Source of the DNA: Luteitalea sp.
GTDB lineage: Bacteria; Acidobacteriota; Vicinamibacteria; Vicinamibacterales; Vicinamibacteraceae
Reading direction: 5' to 3'
Length of the DNA: 48,156 nt
NCBI GenBank assembly: GCA_009377605.1
Contig: WHTT01000052.1
Coordinates: 1 to 48,156, forward strand
Shown here: in pieces, positions 29,976 through 36,561 of the stretch
How the letters are laid out: each line of letters starts with the position of its first letter
How positions within the stretch are numbered: the first letter of the stretch is position 1
Position numbers and translations under genes: made by a program
The notes under the pieces: model-generated
The model's input: the letters and a program-made list of their open reading frames with translations, nothing else
What the model was told of the DNA's origin: nothing
The model's database searches: none

Positions 29976-30476
29976 ATGCCGCGGAGTCGGACCAAGAGAG
30001 CGACGTTTCTCATCGAGGACCAGGCCAAGCGAAGGAAGATCGTCGAGCTGCTGACGCGCGCCTACTGGATGGAGCTCGAGACCGTGATGAACTACTTGAG
30101 TCACTCCGTCAACCTCGACGGCGTGCGCGCCGAGGAAATCAAGAAGAGCTTGGCGCAGGACGTCACGACGGAGCTTGGCCACGCCCAGCAATTCGCGCGC
30201 CGCATCAAGACGCTCGCCGGCGTGACACCGGGCAGCTTTGCCTTCAAGCCGGATCAGAAGTACCTGCAGCCAACATCCGACACGACGAACGTCGAGGTGG
30301 TCATCGAGGGCGTCATCGAAGGAGAGAAGCAGGCGATCGCGCACTACAATCAGGTGATTGCCTTCTGCGACGGCGTCGACTACGTCACGCAGGACATGGT
30401 GATTCAGATCCTTGGCGACGAGCAAGAGCACCTGCGTGAGTTTCTCGGGTTCTTGAGAGAGTACGAGAAGAGCTGA
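29976..30476 (+). CDS. Ferritin-like di-iron protein (bacterioferritin/Dps-like)
   Basis: Protein of 166 residues predicted to be a four-helix bundle. Candidate iron ligands are Glu in YWMELETVMNYLSH, Glu and His in TTELGHAQQFARRI, Glu in GVIEGEKQAIAHYN, and Glu and His in LGDEQEHLREF. The spacing fits ferritin-like superfamily proteins (one ligand helix per motif). No signal peptide. It would store or oxidise iron in the cytosol. A TATACT at 29934-29939 may be its -10, and a GGGAG lies just before ATG 29976. It stands alone between mutL and the convergent rarA. Confidence 0.75.
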   Translation: MPRSRTKRATFLIEDQAKRRKIVELLTRAYWMELETVMNYLSHSVNLDGVRAEEIKKSLAQDVTTELGHAQQFARRIKTLAGVTPGSFAFKPDQKYLQPTSDTTNVEVVIEGVIEGEKQAIAHYNQVIAFCDGVDYVTQDMVIQILGDEQEHLREFLGFLREYEKS

Positions 30477-30510
30477 AGCCACGCAGGTTGGGCAAAGAGT
30501 ATCAGAAGAA

Positions 30511-30548
30511 GGAAAGGAACCGGAGGAAAGGTCCCGCGTTCCTTTTCC
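30511..30548. terminator. Hairpin between convergent genes
   Basis: GGAAAGGAAC (30511-30520) pairs with GTTCCTTTTCC (30538-30548) with one bulge and a 17-nt loop. On the plus strand the second arm carries a TTTT run. It probably terminates the ferritin-like gene, and possibly the opposing transcript. Confidence 0.45.
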
Positions 30549-30551
30549 GAT

Positions 30552-30685
30552 CTAGCCGCGCAGGAAAGCCTGGTACTCGCGGACAGCGCGAGTCATGGGA
30601 AAGATGTCGATGAACCGCAAGAGTTCTGTGAGGTCGAGGTCGGGAAGGAGCTCGCTCTTTTCAAGGCGCAGGTAGTTGCCCCAGT
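30552..30685 (-). pseudogene. C-terminal gene fragment (possibly Uma2-like) abutting rarA
   Basis: A frame on the minus strand reads NWGNYLRLEKSELLPDL-DLTELLRFIDIFP and ends QAFLRG at TGA/TAG near 30552. The recognisable part begins almost exactly at the rarA stop and has no start codon of its own outside rarA. The pattern LPDLDLTELLRF resembles the C-terminus of Uma2-family (DUF820) proteins. It is best read as a leftover 3' fragment; the assignment is tentative. Confidence 0.3.
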
Positions 30686-32064
30686 TATCTGGAGCTCTTC
30701 TTCTGTCGGGCCGCCTGCCACCGCTCGATCCGCTCACGGATCTCGCGCTCGAAGCCGCGATCGGTTGGCTGGTAATACTTCCGTGCTCGGAGGGTCGGTG
30801 GGAGACAGTCCATCCCCGTCACCGCCTCGTCTGCATCGTGCGCGTACTGATAGCCCTTGCCGTACCCGAGCTCGCGCATGAGGCGTGTAGGAGCATTCCG
30901 GAGGTGCAGCGGCACGGGCTCCGCGACGTCGCGCTGCGCATCCTCTGCGGCACGGGTGTACGCCGCGTATGTCGCGTTGCTCTTGGGAGCGGTCGCCAGA
31001 TAGATCGCCGCTTGTGCGAGCGCCGTGTTCGCTTCCGGCATTCCCAGGAAGTGGGCGGCATCCTTGGCAGCCACCGTGACCTGGAGCGCGTGCGGGTCGG
31101 CGTTCCCGATGTCCTCCGATGCAAACCGCACGAGGCGCCGCGCAAGATAGAGTGGGTCCTCGCCAGACTCGAGCATGCGAGCGAGCCAGTACACGGCAGC
31201 GTCTGCATCGCTGTTCCGGAGTGACTTGTGCAGCGCGGAGATCAGGTTGTAATGCTCTTCGCCAGTCTTGTCGTAGAGCAGAGCGCGCCGTGCAATGAGA
31301 CCAGCCAGCATCTCGCGATCGAGCCTGTGGGACGCGGCGGTGCCAGGAGCCTCCTGCCCTCGCGCTCCGACGATGCCCGCGGCCAACTCGAGCACGTTGA
31401 GCGCCACGCGTGCGTCACCGTTGGCGTACCGAGCAATGGCCTCGACCACGCCCTCTTCGATGTCGAGATGCTGCCCGCCCAGCCCGCGGCCCTCATCCTC
31501 GACCGCATGCTGCAGCACTGTCACTAGGTGCGAAGACTCGAGGGGCCGCAACACAAATACCTTCGAGCGGGACAAGAGGGCGGCATTGACCTCGAACGAG
31601 GGATTCTCGGTCGTGGCGCCGATGAGGACGATGTCGCCCGCCTCCACGCGCGGGAGGAAGGCGTCCTGTTGTGCCTTGTTGAACCGGTGGATCTCATCGA
31701 CGAACACGATAGTCCGCTGATGCTGGCGAGTGCGGTGGCGTTCGGCCTCCGCCATGACCTCCTTCACATCGCGAATACCGGACAGGACGGCGCTGAACCC
31801 GATGAATCGCGCTCGCGTGACGGTTGCGACGAGCCGGGCGAGGGTCGTCTTGCCGGAGCCGGGCGGTCCCCAGAGAATGACCGACTGGAGCACGTCGTTG
31901 AGGATGGCTTCGCGGAGCGGTGTGCCCGGCGCGAGCAAATGTTCCTGCCCGACGACCTCGTCCAGCGTGCGCGGCCGCATGCGCTCCGCCAGTGGCGCGG
32001 GAGCACGCGCGGATGCCTCCACTGGCGGTCCTTCGTCAGGGAACAGCGGTGAGCCTCGGGTCAT
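30685..32064 (-). CDS. rarA: Replication-associated recombination ATPase RarA (MgsA)
   Basis: Protein of about 459 residues, an AAA+ clamp-loader-like ATPase acting at stalled replication forks. Visible are RPRTLDEVVGQEHLL, Walker A WGPPGSGKTTLARL, Walker B IVFVDEIHRFNKAQQD, sensor 1 IGATTENPSFEVN and the arginine-finger segment ALLSRSKVFVL. The C-terminal tetramerisation region has HYNLISALHKSLRNSDADAAVYWLARMLESGEDPLYLARRLVRFASEDIG and ENAPTRLM-type NAPTRLMRELGYGKGY. ATG 32064 (MTRGSPLF) is chosen; a start at 32103 is possible. It overlaps the methyltransferase gene by 29 nt. Confidence 0.95.
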   Translation of the reverse strand: MTRGSPLFPDEGPPVEASARAPAPLAERMRPRTLDEVVGQEHLLAPGTPLREAILNDVLQSVILWGPPGSGKTTLARLVATVTRARFIGFSAVLSGIRDVKEVMAEAERHRTRQHQRTIVFVDEIHRFNKAQQDAFLPRVEAGDIVLIGATTENPSFEVNAALLSRSKVFVLRPLESSHLVTVLQHAVEDEGRGLGGQHLDIEEGVVEAIARYANGDARVALNVLELAAGIVGARGQEAPGTAASHRLDREMLAGLIARRALLYDKTGEEHYNLISALHKSLRNSDADAAVYWLARMLESGEDPLYLARRLVRFASEDIGNADPHALQVTVAAKDAAHFLGMPEANTALAQAAIYLATAPKSNATYAAYTRAAEDAQRDVAEPVPLHLRNAPTRLMRELGYGKGYQYAHDADEAVTGMDCLPPTLRARKYYQPTDRGFEREIRERIERWQAARQKKSSR

Positions 32065-32884
32065 GCGGGAAGTATCCTCGTTGCCGCGCCGCTTCAAAGA
32101 CAATCAGCGCGCCGGCCACAGCCACGTTCAGCGATTCGACGGGCGGCCGCATGGGGATGGTCAGCGTCTCGTCTGCTTTGCCGAGCATGGCCGCGTCGAG
32201 TCCGCGCCCTTCGCCGCCCAGCAGCACGGCGGTTGGGCGCGTGAGATCGCAGGCGCTCAGCATCGTCTGGCCACGCGGGATCGCGGCGACGAGGCGGAGA
32301 CCGAGCCGGCGGAGCATGTCGACGGTGCGCTCGATCGAGCGCTCGCGCACCACCGGGAGGCGAAAGGCGCTGCCCATTGCTCCACGCAGCGCTTTCCAGC
32401 CGAGCGGGTCTGCCGTGTCGCCGCTGGCGACGACCCCGTCCGCGCCGCCGCCCTCCGCCACCCGCACCAGCGCACCCAGGTTGCCGGGGTCTTGGACGCT
32501 CACTGCGACGACCACCAAGGCAGGAGAGCGCGAGGTGAGCGCCTGCCAGCCGGCGCTTTCCACGCGCGCCAGGGCAACCACGCCTGAAGGAGTCGTCGAC
32601 GGGCTCATCGCCCGTAGCACCTCCTCGGTCGCTAGTATCACGCGAACACCGCGAGACTGGAGCTCACCCACCAAGGCCCGTTCTTCGTCGCGCTCGAGGG
32701 ATCGCTCGGAGCAGGCGGCAACGTCCACGGTGACGCCGGCGCTGAGCGCCTCTTCCACGAGTCGACTGCCGTCGAGGAGCGCCACGGTGGCCGGACGTGC
32801 CGCTGCCGCGCGCCGAAACGTCGCGACGAGCGTGTTGCGCCGGCTGATGATCGTCTCGAGCCGTAGCGCGGATGCACGCGACAT
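32036..32884 (-). CDS. SpoU-family rRNA/tRNA 2'-O-ribose methyltransferase
   Basis: Protein of 282 residues of the TrmH/RlmB group. A substrate-binding N-terminal domain (to about residue 110) is followed by the knotted SPOUT domain: VSVQDPGNLGALVRVAEG (motif 1), RGAMGSAFRLPV, LLGGEGRGL (motif 2) and IPMRPPVESLNVAVAGALIVFEA (motif 3). All SAM-binding segments are intact. The RNA target is uncertain (23S G2251-type or tRNA). It overlaps rarA and is divergent from greA. A tandem repeat lies in its upstream region. Confidence 0.9.
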   Translation of the reverse strand: MSRASALRLETIISRRNTLVATFRRAAAARPATVALLDGSRLVEEALSAGVTVDVAACSERSLERDEERALVGELQSRGVRVILATEEVLRAMSPSTTPSGVVALARVESAGWQALTSRSPALVVVAVSVQDPGNLGALVRVAEGGGADGVVASGDTADPLGWKALRGAMGSAFRLPVVRERSIERTVDMLRRLGLRLVAAIPRGQTMLSACDLTRPTAVLLGGEGRGLDAAMLGKADETLTIPMRPPVESLNVAVAGALIVFEAARQRGYFPHDPRLTAVP

Positions 32885-32920
32885 CTTTCCAAGGAGACTA
32901 TCACTTTGTCGCTTGCCCCC

Positions 32921-32968
32921 TAGATCCCTAGATCCCTAGATCCCTAGATCCCTAGATCCCTAGATCCC
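32921..32968. repeat. Six perfect tandem copies of TAGATCCC
   Basis: The 8-bp unit TAGATCCC is repeated six times without error at 32921-32968, followed by C/T-rich degenerate sequence to about 33000. It lies in the divergent region between the methyltransferase gene (start 32884) and greA (start 33125). The same word recurs in both orientations in 45388-45565. Perfect copies suggest recent or ongoing slippage. Confidence 0.9.
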
Positions 32969-33124
32969 TTCCTCCCTTGCCCCTTGGTCCCTTTCCCCCT
33001 TGATGCTAAGATGCCCCTGAGCAGGGCGAGGGAAGCGGACATAGCCGGCTTCTCCCGCCCTGCAAGTGTTTAGGCCGTTTGTGAAGTCGACGGCTTCGGC
33101 GATGATGCTTCGTGTTGAAGGCAG

Positions 33125-33595
33125 ATGAAGTCCCAGTTGGTCAAGCGGTTCGAAGAGGAGGTCCAAGCACTCGAGCGGGAACTCAAGCGAGACCTGCCGC
33201 AAGAAATCAAGCGGGCACGCGAGCTGGGAGATCTTCGCGAGAATGCGGAGTACCAGGCCGCCAAAGAGCGGCAGAGCCTGGTTCAAGCGCGTATTTCAAT
33301 GCTCCAGAAGCGCCTCTCCGAGCTCGCGATGCTGAACCTCGACAAGATTCCGCGGGACCGCGTGGCCTTCGGCTCGACGGTGCACGTGCGCGAGGCGGAC
33401 GGCACCGCACAAGTGTATACGCTCGTCATGCCCGAGGACGCGGACGCCGAGCGTGGCCTCGTCTCGACTGCTTCGCCCATCGGTCGAGCGCTGGTTGGGA
33501 AAGAGGAGGGCGACGAGGTCCGTGTACCCACGCCCAATGGCCAGCGGCTCTTCGAGCTCGTCAAGCTCGTCACGATCTACGACGGTAGCGAGTAG
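33125..33595 (+). CDS. greA: Transcript cleavage factor GreA-type
   Basis: Protein of 156 residues that enters the RNA polymerase secondary channel and stimulates cleavage of backtracked RNA. The N-terminal coiled coil (residues 1-75) carries the acidic tip motif GDLRENAEYQAAKERQ. The C-terminal FKBP-like domain contains VAFGSTVHV, TLVMPEDADAERGLVS and SPIGRALVGKEEGDEVRV. Length is normal. ATG 33125 has GAAGG 5 nt upstream. The pseudo-patatin gene follows at once. Confidence 0.95.
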   Translation: MKSQLVKRFEEEVQALERELKRDLPQEIKRARELGDLRENAEYQAAKERQSLVQARISMLQKRLSELAMLNLDKIPRDRVAFGSTVHVREADGTAQVYTLVMPEDADAERGLVSTASPIGRALVGKEEGDEVRVPTPNGQRLFELVKLVTIYDGSE

Positions 33596-33623
33596 CGCAG
33601 GTGAGTCGCGGCTGCGGCCACCG

Positions 33624-35048
33624 GTGTCATACTCGCCACGCCTGCGCACCGCGGTCGTGTTGACCGGTACGGGCACGGCAGGCGCGTACCACGCCGGCGT
33701 GTTGAAGGCACTCACCGAAGCAGGCGTCAAGATCGACATCGCCGCAGGGCGGGGCATCGGGGCAGCCGGTGCGATGCTGGCGGCGGTGGATGCCGGCAGC
33801 CGCCTGTGGGATCTCGACGGTCTCTGGGGACTCCCAGGCATCACCACACTATATCGCTGGAGACGAATGTGGGGCCTTGCTGGCTGGGCGCTGCTCGTGG
33901 CGTTTGGCGCGCTGGCGTTGCCGGTCGCCCTCCTCGTTCTCGGAGCGCTGCTCTACCCGATTGCACTCATCCTTCAGATACTCCAGGTCGACGGAAACGG
34001 GGTCGTCGCGCGGTGGTTCGTCGAGCTGCTCGCCACCAGCTTTCGGCGGGATCTCTTCGTCACCTACATTCCGCGCCTTGCGGTTCTGTCCCTGCTCGCG
34101 GCGCTGTTGGCGCTCGCCTGGGAGTGGCTGTACATCCACCTCGGTCGGCGGGCTCGGCGGCGCAGTCGGGGGCAGCCTTGGTGGCTGGCGCTTGGCGCGC
34201 CACTCGACGTCTCCCGGGCGCGCGCGCGCGTCGTCGCGAGCTTCTGGCAGTTCGTGCGTGGGGCCGCGGCGGTTGCGCAGCCCGGCCGCCGCGAGATCAG
34301 TCGGCGCTATTCGGAGCTGCTGCTCGAAGGCCTTGGTCAGCCAGGCTCGCGAGAGCTGATCGTCACCTGCCACGATCTCGATACCCATCGCGATCTCATT
34401 TTTGCTCTGCTGCAAGAGCCACATCGTCGTCGCTTCTTTCGAGAGGACGAGGCTGGCTTGGCGGGCAGGGCCGGCGAGGTTGTCGATCTTGCCGGCATCG
34501 GACGCGACCACGTGTTCGACGCGGTTGCCGGGGCGCTGGTCGTGCCGATGATCGCCGAGCCGCATCTGTTGACCTTCGCGCCGGAGAGCGTCTGGCGCGG
34601 AGAGCCCCACCGACTCACGGACCGTCCCGGTGGGCTGGTGCGCCTGCTCGAGGAGGTGTCGGCCGCCGGGGCAGAACAGGTGATTCTCGTGTCGGCGGCG
34701 CCGCCGCTCGAGCAGCCGCACCAACTGGCGTCGCGTCGAGTCCATCCGCGGGCATGGGCCGGCGAGTACCTCGCGTCGGTCGAGGCGGCGGCAGTTCGTG
34801 ATGCCACGACTGCGCTGTTCGATCGCTTTTCGGCGCTGTTCCACGTTCAACCTGCACACAACCCGCTGGGGCCCTTCGACTTCGGCGGGGTTTACGATGA
34901 GCGCTCGGATCGCCGTCACACGCTGCACGAGCTGATGCAGCGCGGGTACGAAGATGCGTACCGGCAGTTCATCGTGCCGGTCGTGGGCAATACCCAGGAG
35001 CTCCGAGCGGAGTTGTGGAAGCTGCGGCAAGAGGGAGGTTCGAGGTAG
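33624..35048 (+). CDS. Membrane-anchored patatin-like protein lacking the catalytic serine
   Basis: Protein of about 474 residues from GTG 33624 (open frame continues upstream inside greA). Residues 10-50 match the patatin phospholipase start: an oxyanion loop LTGTGTAGAYHAGVLKAL, then the nucleophile elbow. The usual GxSxG reads GRGIG (42-46), so Ser is Gly44. An integral-membrane insert follows: spans about 84-120 (likely a hairpin) and 151-171. The later half keeps patatin features, including FDFGGVYDERSD near the end where active enzymes have Asp-Gly-Gly. Without Ser it should not hydrolyse lipids in the usual way; it may bind lipid or act as a scaffold. The stop codon and last residues (GGSR) are encoded by repeat DNA. 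Confidence 0.6.
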   Translation: MSYSPRLRTAVVLTGTGTAGAYHAGVLKALTEAGVKIDIAAGRGIGAAGAMLAAVDAGSRLWDLDGLWGLPGITTLYRWRRMWGLAGWALLVAFGALALPVALLVLGALLYPIALILQILQVDGNGVVARWFVELLATSFRRDLFVTYIPRLAVLSLLAALLALAWEWLYIHLGRRARRRSRGQPWWLALGAPLDVSRARARVVASFWQFVRGAAAVAQPGRREISRRYSELLLEGLGQPGSRELIVTCHDLDTHRDLIFALLQEPHRRRFFREDEAGLAGRAGEVVDLAGIGRDHVFDAVAGALVVPMIAEPHLLTFAPESVWRGEPHRLTDRPGGLVRLLEEVSAAGAEQVILVSAAPPLEQPHQLASRRVHPRAWAGEYLASVEAAAVRDATTALFDRFSALFHVQPAHNPLGPFDFGGVYDERSDRRHTLHELMQRGYEDAYRQFIVPVVGNTQELRAELWKLRQEGGSR

Positions 35049-35215
35049 GAGGTAGGAGGTTCGAGGTTCGAGGTTCGAGGTAGGAGGTTCGAGGTTGGGG
35101 GCAGGTCAGAGGATTGGGGTAGCGGCCGGGGCTTCGGGTAGGAGTTCGAGAGGTGCGGGCAGGTCGCAGCTTAGAGGTTGGGGCTGTGAGGGAGCGGCAG
35201 GTTGGGGACGGGGTA
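35036..35215. repeat. G-rich tandem array (AGGAGGTTCG units) after the pseudo-patatin gene
   Basis: Units GAGGTAGGAG and GAGGTTCGAG alternate in tandem from 35036 to about 35095, then decay into GGTTGGGG-type repeats to about 35215. The first units encode the end and TAG stop of the upstream gene. No clear inverted partner is present. The purine-rich strand could form unusual structures. Confidence 0.75.
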
Positions 35216-35264
35216 GAGGCGTCCGGTGGCACGCTGATTGCTCTATTGATCGACATGCTGAGCA

Positions 35265-35479
35265 CCCAGCGCCCAAATCGTCAGAATCGTCTCGGGTGAA
35301 CAGGCGACCCTGGAGGACCTGGGAGCAAGAACGGCACGTTTCAGGGCACTGACAGGGTCACGGATCCGGTGCCCTTGGCCGACGGCGAGCGCCTCAAGCT
35401 GGGTTCCGTCTGGCTCACCTACCGCGCCTTACCCGTCACACAGGAGACCAGGACGGTCCGAGGCACGCCGCTTCTGTGA
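35265..35479 (+). pseudogene. FHA-domain gene remnant with a frameshift
   Basis: One frame reads IVRIVSGEQATLEDLG (about 35277-35324). After a shift of one base the text continues SKNGTFQGTDRVTDPVPLADG and ERLKLGSVWLTYRALP, ending at TGA 35477-35479. Together this is the second half of a forkhead-associated domain (LeDLGSKNGTF...PVpLaDGDrlkLGsv), a phosphothreonine-binding module. A single missing base within LGS-KNG explains the break. Its 5' part is gone, replaced by the G-rich array. Acidobacterial genes ending this way usually encode winged-helix regulators, but nothing of that remains. Confidence 0.65.
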
Positions 35480-35546
35480 GCCACAGCAGAGCCCGCCGCC
35501 CGTCCGACTCACCGGCCACAGCCGCAGGGACCAGAGATGTCTTGCG

Positions 35547-36104
35547 TCAGCGCACCAGACCCCGCCTGATCGCAAGCGCAACGGCCTCTGACTTCGAGTG
35601 GACGAGGAGCTTTCGATAGACGTGCATGATGTGAAAGCGGATGGTCTCGATGCTCAGGTCGAGCTCCGCCGCCGCGGTTTTGTAGCTATGCCCTTCAGTG
35701 AGTAGCTGGAGCACTTGCCTCTCGCGCGGCGTGAGCGCGCTGTCACTTGCCGGCATCGGCGCCGTGCGAGGGAGCAGCCCGACCTCAGCCGACGCTGGCG
35801 CACCGCTGTGATCACTCTCCTGGAGCGTGTCGACGGGCCGTGGTGGCGGCGTGTCTTTTCGCAAATAGCCTGTCACATAGCCGTTGAAGGAGCGCGTGCT
35901 GTCGTCGGGCAACGCCACGCTCACGGTGACGCGCTGGCCGAGAATCTCGTCGAAGTCGATGTCACGCGTGCTCAGCAAGTCGAGCTGATACTCGAGCCGT
36001 CGCCTTTTCTCGTCGCGCGCGTGCGTGCTATCGAGCAGCGGCACATCGCCACCGGGTGGTCTGGTGATATCCATCCCGCTGCGCATTTCCATTGCTTCAG
36101 GCAT
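35547..36104 (-). CDS. Chimeric protein: VgrG N-terminal segment fused to a LuxR-type HTH
   Basis: Protein of 185 residues from ATG 36104, with GGAG about 8 nt upstream. Residues 10-80 match the start of type VI secretion spike proteins (VgrG): GGDVPLLDSTHAR, then RLEYQLDLLSTRDIDFDEIL, GQRVTVSVALPDD and RSFNGYVTGY. The match stops exactly after GYVTGY. A Pro/Ser-rich linker follows (81-122). Residues 123-185 are a complete GerE/LuxR helix-turn-helix: LTPRERQVLQLLTEGHSYKT, IETIRFHIMHVYRKL, VHSKSEAVALAIRRG. No receiver or autoinducer domain is present. It lies between an FHA remnant and a propeller remnant. It may be a regulator made by gene fusion; target and signal are unknown. Confidence 0.7.
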   Translation of the reverse strand: MPEAMEMRSGMDITRPPGGDVPLLDSTHARDEKRRRLEYQLDLLSTRDIDFDEILGQRVTVSVALPDDSTRSFNGYVTGYLRKDTPPPRPVDTLQESDHSGAPASAEVGLLPRTAPMPASDSALTPRERQVLQLLTEGHSYKTAAAELDLSIETIRFHIMHVYRKLLVHSKSEAVALAIRRGLVR

Positions 36105-36429
36105 AGCGTTTCTCCAAACATCCGTCGAGCATTTGCGGTCGTGAGCGAGTCCTTGGCCCACTGCCGTGGCCCGCTCAACGTGTCGATCCCGAATAGGGTG
36201 GCTCGACGCGTCTCTGGAAGTCTTGGGAGTTCCATGGGAAAACGCTTGGATTCTTCTGGGGTGCGGAATCGTGCCCGCGTCTGTCGGGCGTCACAATGGC
36301 TGAGCTGTAGCGGCGGGCGCGCTGGGTGGCGCATGGTACCATTTCCGTTCGTGCAGTCTGGGGGAGGCCGTTTCGAGAAGGCTCGTGAGACATGCAGGAT
36401 AGGCCCGACGCCGAAAGGGCAGCACACGG
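36105..36429. other. Non-coding stretch upstream of the chimeric regulator
   Basis: About 325 nt with no convincing gene on either strand. It must contain the promoter of the minus-strand chimera, but no clear -10/-35 pair is seen. Base composition is a little lower in GC than the flanks. Confidence 0.4.
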
Positions 36430-36561
36430 GACGGCGGGTACGACCTGTTCGCCATGAACCGCAACGGCAGCACCGTCCGTAACCTGGGCGCCGGGGCCGA
36501 CCCGGCCTGGCAGCCAAGCCCGGCGTTGGTGGGCCGGCGTCGGTGGGGCCCCAGTGACTAA
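36430..36561 (+). pseudogene. C-terminal fragment of a TolB/PD40-type propeller protein
   Basis: The frame from about 36439 reads YDLFAMNRNGSTVRNLGAG and then ADPAWQPSPALVG, ending at TAA 36559-36561. The pattern (Y)DLFxMNxNGSxxRxLxxGADPAWxP is one blade of a WD40-like (PD40/TolB) beta-propeller. No start or earlier blades remain. It overlaps the convergent DHH gene by a few bases. Confidence 0.55.

Noticed and set aside
32921-32968. CRISPR array
   Set aside because: The repeat is a direct 8-bp tandem without spacers, and no cas gene is present.
35036-35100. tRNA T-arm-like GGTTCGAG words
   Set aside because: They are part of a G-rich tandem array; no acceptor or anticodon stem can be formed.
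35547-36104. Ordinary NarL/FixJ response regulator
   Set aside because: No receiver domain with phosphorylatable Asp; the N-terminus matches VgrG instead.
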